Shown one piece after another: positions 6,348-9,368 of a stretch of 9,368 nucleotides of DNA. The notes under the pieces were generated by a model that worked only from the letters and a program-made list of their open reading frames with translations, did not search any database and was not told the origin of the DNA. Source of the stretch: Microcaldota archaeon (lineage in GTDB: Archaea; Micrarchaeota; Micrarchaeia; Micrarchaeales; CABMGC01); contig DAHVVD010000025.1 in assembly GCA_027328265.1 (NCBI GenBank), forward strand, positions 1 to 9,368, written 5' to 3'. The translations under genes were made by a program, and so were the position numbers. Each line of letters begins with the position of its first letter. The first letter of the stretch is position 1.

Positions 6348-6661
6348 CCGAGACTTTCGGCGTACTTCTTGAGCTTGCCTATTGCTCCTGAAGTCTTCAC
6401 AGTATAGAACCCTGTCTTCTTTCCGCCCATGTTTTTAACGAATGAGAGAGCCAGTATAAGCTCCTTCTCGAAGCCTCTATTGACCTGGATTGTGAATGCG
6501 CGTTCGCTGTACTGCGCAGCTATCTTTGGGTTTGCTCTGTTGTAAGTCAGATGCCCCATCACGACCATGATTCCGTCAAGTATCTCTCTCCCGCCTCTCT
6601 CCGAATCTATATTGTCTGAGCAGAATACAAGGACATATCTTAGTTTTCTTTTGAGTATCAT
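6344..6661 (-). CDS. rnp2: RNase P protein component 2 (Pop5 family)
   Basis: The 105-residue product fits archaeal Pop5. It starts KRKLRYVLVFCSDN, where the family has a basic R-x-R-Y-I-L strand; the middle YSERAFTIQVNRGFEKELILALSFVKNMGG matches the RNP-like strand and helix with the alternating pattern of the family; and the end TGFYTVKTSGAIGKLKKY matches the conserved V-x-x-SGTIxK segment, with Ala for Thr. Pop5 pairs with Rpp30 to help the RNase P RNA catalyse 5' maturation of tRNAs. The next gene upstream encodes the Rpp30-type protein, as in many archaea, which strongly supports both calls. The ATG at 6661 overlaps that gene's TGA as ATGA, indicating coupled translation; an ATG three codons earlier is also possible. 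Similarity was judged by eye, and the sequence is divergent. Confidence 0.8.
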   Translation of the reverse strand: MILKRKLRYVLVFCSDNIDSERGGREILDGIMVVMGHLTYNRANPKIAAQYSERAFTIQVNRGFEKELILALSFVKNMGGKKTGFYTVKTSGAIGKLKKYAESLG

Positions 6662-7155
6662 TGGTACCATCCTGTCAGCATTGTCTTTGCGTATTCCTCT
6701 GAGCCTGAGAGGAATCTTGCAAGCTCAAGCATCTGCATGGAGGAGAGGAGGCATGAGTCGTCATCAGCCATGCTTACGAGGCTTGTCTTCGCTCTTGAAC
6801 GCATTGCAAACCTCAGCGTTGTCTTTGCCCTGTGAAGAATCCTTAGCCTTCTGTTTGTGTCGACGCACGTAAAGTCGTGGGCGGAGAGGAAGATTGTCTT
6901 GCCGCTATCCTTTGAATCCTCTATCACTATCCTTAGCAATTCATTGTCGGTTATCATTATGCCGATTACGTTGTTTTTCCTTGCTGCACTCCTGAGAATT
7001 CCCTGTTCTGCACTTTTCACTATGCATCTCTCTGCTTGTGCGTTTGAGGTTGAGATTATCGGAATATCTCCTGTGCTGAAGATCTTCTTGAAACCGAGTA
7101 GGTGCTGGAGTTTTGGCTCAGGAGCCTTCATGTTTACGAGGTCTAAGTATGCCAT
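6658..7155 (-). CDS. rnp3: RNase P protein component 3 (Rpp30 family), short
   Basis: The 165-residue product is shorter than the usual archaeal Rpp30 (roughly 200-240), a TIM-barrel-like protein that binds Pop5 in RNase P. The N-terminus MAYLDLVNMK followed by LLGFKKIFS fits the first strand and helix. SAARKNNVIGIMITDNELL fits the block for the aKlAxkNxVaxEi strand, and RAKTTLRFAMRSRAKTSLVSMADDDSCLLSSMQMLELARFL fits the late helix, the S-x-A strand and the LRSPxEL helix. Part of the early barrel seems missing. The neighbouring pop5, with its ATGA overlap, is the best support. The start is fixed by a strong ribosome-binding site (GAGGTGA, 7160-7166). Just upstream lies the left end of a tnpB element, so promoter and leader may now come from mobile DNA. 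The sequence is divergent enough that a profile search is needed for certainty. Confidence 0.75.
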   Translation of the reverse strand: MAYLDLVNMKAPEPKLQHLLGFKKIFSTGDIPIISTSNAQAERCIVKSAEQGILRSAARKNNVIGIMITDNELLRIVIEDSKDSGKTIFLSAHDFTCVDTNRRLRILHRAKTTLRFAMRSRAKTSLVSMADDDSCLLSSMQMLELARFLSGSEEYAKTMLTGWYQ

Positions 7156-7159
7156 TAGC

Positions 7160-7166
7160 TCACCTC
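7160..7166 (-). promoter_or_regulatory. Strong ribosome-binding site of rpp30
   Basis: On the minus strand this reads GAGGTGA, a 7-base match to the archaeal Shine-Dalgarno consensus, with a 4-base gap to the ATG at 7155. Its first three bases are the end of the inverted repeat GAACCGAG, so they could be paired in the mRNA leader. It may be the original site from before the tnpB element arrived. Confidence 0.65.
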
Positions 7167-7208
7167 GGTTCGGGAACCACTGGATTTATCCTATGGCGGA
7201 GAACCGAG
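7164..7208. repeat. 45-base extended imperfect palindrome between rpp30 and tnpB
   Basis: The outer arms CTCGGTTC (7164-7171) and GAACCGAG (7201-7208) pair perfectly over 8 bp. After an internal loop of 5 and 4 bases, CCA pairs with TGG, and GGAT with ATCC after a 2 x 2 mismatch. One mismatch becomes a G-U wobble in minus-strand RNA, giving a slightly better fold there. A competing short hairpin, GGTT-CGGG-AACC (7167-7178), shares the left arm. In an rpp30 mRNA the outer stem would include the first three bases of the ribosome-binding site. Confidence 0.7.
7177..7196 (+). repeat. Left-end subterminal hairpin of the tnpB element
   Basis: An imperfect 20-base palindrome: CCA/TGG, a 2-base mismatch, then GGAT/ATCC with TTTA at the centre. 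It aligns without gaps to the right-end hairpin (CCACTG, TTTA, C and TGG shared; 14 of 20). In this family such hairpins are recognised by TnpA as single strands. The mismatch bubble is typical of IS608-like ends. Confidence 0.65.
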
Positions 7209-7217
7209 AAACATAAG

Positions 7218-7230
7218 CTTATTAATTTTC
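7218..7230 (+). promoter_or_regulatory. Possible TATA-like box for tnpB
   Basis: CTTATTAATTTTC is A/T-rich and centred about 33 bases before the tnpB ATG, predicting a leader of a few bases. The nearby TATATATA (7237-7244) is only 13 bases from the ATG, too close to direct a start in front of it. Weak evidence. Confidence 0.3.
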
Positions 7231-7236
7231 TTGATG

Positions 7237-7244
7237 TATATATA
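7237..7244 (-). promoter_or_regulatory. TATA box, probably for rpp30-pop5, inside the tnpB element
   Basis: TATATATA reads the same on both strands. Leftward it predicts a start of transcription near 7214, giving a leader of about 58 bases that begins just before the 45-base palindrome and ends at the rpp30 ATG. It lies between the left-end hairpin and tnpB, that is, in element DNA. Spacing and composition are the only evidence. Confidence 0.4.
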
Positions 7245-7256
7245 CTTGTTGAGGTC

Positions 7257-8471
7257 ATGCAAAGAAGTATCTTGTTGCAAACGCTTGCCACTAATAGAAA
7301 GAACAGCGAATTGTCTGAGGCACTTGAGACTGCTGTTTCCGAATTCAATATACTTTTTGACGAGAGAGATTTCTGTTCCAGATTCATGGATTTCCACAGA
7401 AAGGTCTACAAGGCTTCCAAGAAACGCACAAACTTTCATTCCAATATTGTTTGTGACCTTGAAAGAAATGTCTGGAGGAGTAAAGGCAAGGTTAGAAGGA
7501 CTACTCTCAAGTTCAATGTTACTAAGGATGTATCCAAGTCCTTTGAAACTAAATCTATGTTTTTTGTGGAACTTGCAATTTATCCTAAACATAGAATTCC
7601 AATCCCTATTCTCAAGAACAGGAATTTCCAGAGATATTCCGACCTTCTCAGGACTGGATGGACTTGCAAGACTTATGGGCTTACTCCCTCCCTTGAAATT
7701 GTTGCGTATCTTTCCAAAGAGGAAGTTGAACTGCCAAGAAAGAAGAATGTTCTTGGGATTGACTTTAATGCCAAACGAATTGCGATTACTATTCTCTCTC
7801 CTCAGAATAAGGTTCTCTATCAGGATTACTTTGGATTGAATATCTGGATTAAGAGAAAGAAGATAATGAGACGGCGTTCCTTGATGCAATCCTCCAATAA
7901 CCTGAGTGCTTTGAGGAGATTGAAAACCAGAGAGTTCAATTTTGTTGAGACAAACATTGGTCAGTTGGTCAAGGAGATTACCGACCTTGCTTTGAAGTAT
8001 GATGCAGACATTTCCATTGAAAACCTCAAAATATTCAGACCGAAGGGAAAGAAGTTCAACAAGATAGTTATGAGGATGCCTTTCGGCAAGTTCAGGGAGA
8101 TTCTCACATCCCGTTGCTTTGACAAGAGAATTACGCTTAACATTGTGGACAGTTGGCATACATCTAAGTTCTGCAATCACTGCGGTGCTGTTGGTAAGGG
8201 ACACGATAGTAGAAATTATGCCCTGTTCAGATGTAAGGAATGTGGAGTTGTCGTGAACTCCGATAGGAATGCAAGTAAGAATATTGCATTGAAATGCCTC
8301 TTGGAGCGGACTGAGTATGACCTCAACAATCCTACTTCCTTCCAGATTTCCAATAGGAGTGGTCTCGTAAATGCCCACAAAGTTCTGTCCGATGAAGTTG
8401 GTTTGCCCAACGTTGCTGTGCATCTTGTCAATCCTTCTTATGGAAAGCCACTGCCTTTAGGCAGTGGATGA
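7257..8471 (+). CDS. tnpB: TnpB, RNA-guided RuvC-type nuclease of an IS200/IS605-family element
   Basis: TnpB uses an RNA from its own element's right end as guide to cut DNA, which favours retention of the element; it is the ancestor group of Cas12. Numbered from the ATG at 7257 (404 residues), the RuvC residues are Asp169 in NVLGIDFNAKRIAI, Glu255 in DISIENLKIF and Asp336 in NSDRNASKNIA. The zinc finger is TSKFCNHCG (Cys306, Cys309) with FRCKECG (Cys326, Cys329). All catalytic residues are intact, so it may be active. The start MQRSILLQTLATNRKNSEL matches the usual N-terminus; the frame is open further upstream, but those residues come from the hairpin and the rpp30 start region. The last codons (KPLPLGSG) are encoded by the right-end hairpin, and the stop lies just past it. 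No frameshift or deletion is evident. The gene is on the opposite strand to both neighbours. Confidence 0.93.
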   Translation: MQRSILLQTLATNRKNSELSEALETAVSEFNILFDERDFCSRFMDFHRKVYKASKKRTNFHSNIVCDLERNVWRSKGKVRRTTLKFNVTKDVSKSFETKSMFFVELAIYPKHRIPIPILKNRNFQRYSDLLRTGWTCKTYGLTPSLEIVAYLSKEEVELPRKKNVLGIDFNAKRIAITILSPQNKVLYQDYFGLNIWIKRKKIMRRRSLMQSSNNLSALRRLKTREFNFVETNIGQLVKEITDLALKYDADISIENLKIFRPKGKKFNKIVMRMPFGKFREILTSRCFDKRITLNIVDSWHTSKFCNHCGAVGKGHDSRNYALFRCKECGVVVNSDRNASKNIALKCLLERTEYDLNNPTSFQISNRSGLVNAHKVLSDEVGLPNVAVHLVNPSYGKPLPLGSG

Positions 8472-8496
8472 TTTACTTGTTCAGCTCTTTTCATAC
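8340..8496 (+). ncRNA. Predicted omega RNA (reRNA) of TnpB, approximate limits
   Basis: In characterised TnpB elements the guide RNA is made from the 3' end of tnpB and the right end, and its guide is the flanking DNA just past the element. By analogy the scaffold would cover the last 100-140 bases of tnpB through the hairpin at 8448-8467 to about 8476. A guide of roughly 16-20 bases would then start at 8477, over the end of the GTPase gene and antisense to it. Only the hairpin is directly visible; the 5' limit is a guess. Confidence 0.4.
8448..8467 (+). repeat. Right-end subterminal hairpin of the tnpB element
   Basis: A perfect 8-bp stem, CCACTGCC with GGCAGTGG, around a TTTA loop. It encodes the last residues of TnpB and would be the final stem of the omega RNA scaffold. 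AAAG directly precedes it and TTAC follows 5 bases after. Confidence 0.85.
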
Positions 8497-9368
8497 ACCA
8501 GCGTGATGATGTCTCCGTCCTCCAGAATATGTTCCTTGCCGAGGCGCTGGTTCGTAAATCTTGCGCTCTTGCCGCTTATATATGCATACCTAAGGCTCTT
8601 CGCCAGCTTTGAGTGGAGCGCCTTGGCTGCCTCCATTACAGTGGCGCCGCGCTTCAGGATCATGGGTTTCTCGAAATCTGCCTTGCCGTCCTTTGGTTTC
8701 AGATAAATCCTGATGAGCATCAATTCATCGAATATTGCTTTCTTCAGCTCCTCCATGTTTGTCTTCTCTGCGGCGCTTATTGGTATGACCTTTATCCCAA
8801 TGGTGGATTCCAGTTCTTTTTTTATTGTGTCTGCAAAGAGCTTGTCTACTTCGTCTATTTTGTTCAGTAATATGAGGCCTCTTACGTATACCACTCTCTC
8901 GTCTAGAAGCTCTGCCAGGTCATCCGGGGCCGTATCTTGGTGGAAGATTACCCGTGCGCTGTATATGCTGTATTGGTTGAGGATCTCGATTACCTCTTTC
9001 CTCCCAGGGGCTTTGTGGTTCAGTTTTTCCAGTTCTATGCCGCCGCTACTCTTCAACTCTATCAGGATTCTTGGTCTTTCCTTGTTTATTCGTATGTCAA
9101 GTTGGTAGAGTTCGTCTAGTAGGGTATACACGCCTTCTGGCTTGTTAACATCGAGCATTATTAGAAGCAGATCGGCCACGCGTATCACGCTTGCGACCTT
9201 CGCCCCGCCGCCTTTCCCCTCGGCTGCACCCTCTACGAGGCCCGGGACGTCAAGTATCTGTATTCTTGCGCCGTTATACGACATGGTGCCAGGTATCACT
9301 TCTAGCGTGGTAAAGGCATAGGCAGCGACTTCTGACTCTGCATTCGTAATGGCAGTAATGAGTGAGGA
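8481..9368 (-). CDS. DRG/Obg-related GTPase with TGS domain, N-terminus outside window
   Basis: The frame is open to the right edge, giving the last 295 residues of a DRG (developmentally regulated GTP-binding)-type protein. The fragment starts SSLITAITNAESEVAAYAFTTLEVIPGTM, placing it just after the P-loop lysine; the P-loop itself and the N-terminal helices are outside the window. The switch region has FTTLE (G2, with YAFTT where YPFTT is usual), DVPGLVEGA (G3, fragment residues about 40-48), NKID (G4, about 169-172) and SAAEKTN (G5, about 198-204). Residues about 218-291 form a C-terminal TGS domain (LIRIYLKPKDGKAD to DGDIITLVYEKS). DRG proteins bind ribosomes and help translation under stress in eukaryotes; the archaeal role is less clear. 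The GTG at 9299 is not the start. The stop codon is 4 bases from the proposed right end of the tnpB element, so the coding region appears intact. Confidence 0.93.
   Translation of the reverse strand, partial: SSLITAITNAESEVAAYAFTTLEVIPGTMSYNGARIQILDVPGLVEGAAEGKGGGAKVASVIRVADLLLIMLDVNKPEGVYTLLDELYQLDIRINKERPRILIELKSSGGIELEKLNHKAPGRKEVIEILNQYSIYSARVIFHQDTAPDDLAELLDERVVYVRGLILLNKIDEVDKLFADTIKKELESTIGIKVIPISAAEKTNMEELKKAIFDELMLIRIYLKPKDGKADFEKPMILKRGATVMEAAKALHSKLAKSLRYAYISGKSARFTNQRLGKEHILEDGDIITLVYEKS

Larger units (their letters stand above)
7167..8476 (+). mobile_element. IS200/IS605-family element with tnpB only (IS1341-like)
   Basis: The element carries a full-length tnpB, no tnpA, and subterminal hairpins at both ends instead of terminal inverted repeats, as is typical of this family. 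The left hairpin (7177-7196) and right hairpin (8448-8467) are both 20 bases with a TTTA centre, and 14 of 20 bases match. The right end is placed after TTAC (8473-8476), 9 bases past the hairpin. The four bases 5' of that hairpin are AAAG, and an AAAG guide with a TTAC cleavage site is the pair I recall for the left end of IS608. The left boundary is uncertain within about 7157-7176; 7167 would leave the rpp30 ribosome-binding site to the host. It needs a TnpA from elsewhere to move. It sits between two minus-strand genes and fills nearly the whole gap. Confidence 0.75.

Noticed and set aside
7167..7178. GGTTCGGGAACC as a tRNA T-arm or tRNA fragment
   Set aside because: There is no matching acceptor stem, anticodon arm or 3' end around it on either strand. 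It is part of the longer palindrome next to the element end.
7164..7208. A known riboswitch or a kink-turn bound by L7Ae in the rpp30 leader
   Set aside because: No known riboswitch core was recognised, and the minus-strand internal loops lack the tandem G-A pairs of a kink-turn. The inner hairpin is better explained as the left end of the tnpB element.
7113..7256. N-terminal extension of TnpB by 48 residues
   Set aside because: The extra residues come from antisense rpp30 coding sequence and the element's left-end palindrome; the TnpB family N-terminus begins at the ATG at 7257.
7191..8423. A 410-codon open frame antisense to nearly all of tnpB
   Set aside because: It is in codon register with tnpB, so it stays open simply because tnpB avoids TTA, CTA and TCA codons there. 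The predicted protein resembles no family, and the sense frame has all TnpB motifs.
1..9368. CRISPR arrays, tRNA or rRNA genes, and tandem repeats
   Set aside because: No regularly spaced repeats, cloverleaf-like segments or rRNA signatures were seen on either strand; the only repeats supported are the ends of the tnpB element.

Overview
The window is archaeal chromosomal DNA. The evidence is a set of archaeal information-processing genes: two RNase P proteins (Pop5 and Rpp30 types), a KH-less beta-CASP RNase of the aCPSF2 type, a DRG-type GTPase with a TGS domain, an Mre11 nuclease and a Sulfolobus-type single-OB SSB. There is also an ADP-forming acyl-CoA synthetase, there are TATA-like boxes about 26 bases before several starts, and some starts look leaderless. 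The lineage cannot be fixed from sequence alone. Short, tightly packed genes would suit a small-genome DPANN archaeon (Micrarchaeota-like), but this is a guess. No gene-free stretch exceeds 300 bases.

Layout. 1-1044 (+): 3' part of mre11, entering from the left edge. 1052-3730 (-): a three-gene unit read leftward, made of a tail-anchored tandem winged-helix protein, then acdB, then acdA (ATGA overlap). 3731-3795: a short divergent promoter. 3796-5043 (+): the beta-CASP RNase. 5055-5429 (-): SSB, convergent with it. 5430-5546: a second divergent promoter region. 5547-6347 (+): a compact unit of a 54-residue membrane microprotein, a Rieske ferredoxin and a rhodanese-like protein. 6344-7155 (-): pop5 and rpp30, coupled by ATGA. 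About 7167-8476 (+): an IS200/IS605-family element carrying only tnpB. 8481-9368 (-): a DRG/TGS GTPase leaving through the right edge.

How the parts fit. The ACD pair makes ATP from acyl-CoA, with a possible membrane-tethered regulator upstream. The Rieske/rhodanese unit is probably a small redox or sulfur module. The RNase P proteins and the beta-CASP RNase are RNA-processing enzymes; Mre11 and SSB belong to DNA repair.

The most informative structure is the tnpB element. It has matching 20-base hairpins at both ends, CCACTG-n2-TTTA-n2-C-n2-TGG, with 14 of 20 bases identical. It fills almost the whole gap between the GTPase stop codon and the rpp30 start codon. Taking it out leaves the GTPase and rpp30 on one strand, separated by roughly a ribosome-binding site. 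The element therefore seems to have split a GTPase-rpp30-pop5 operon, and its left end may now supply the promoter and a structured leader for the RNase P genes.
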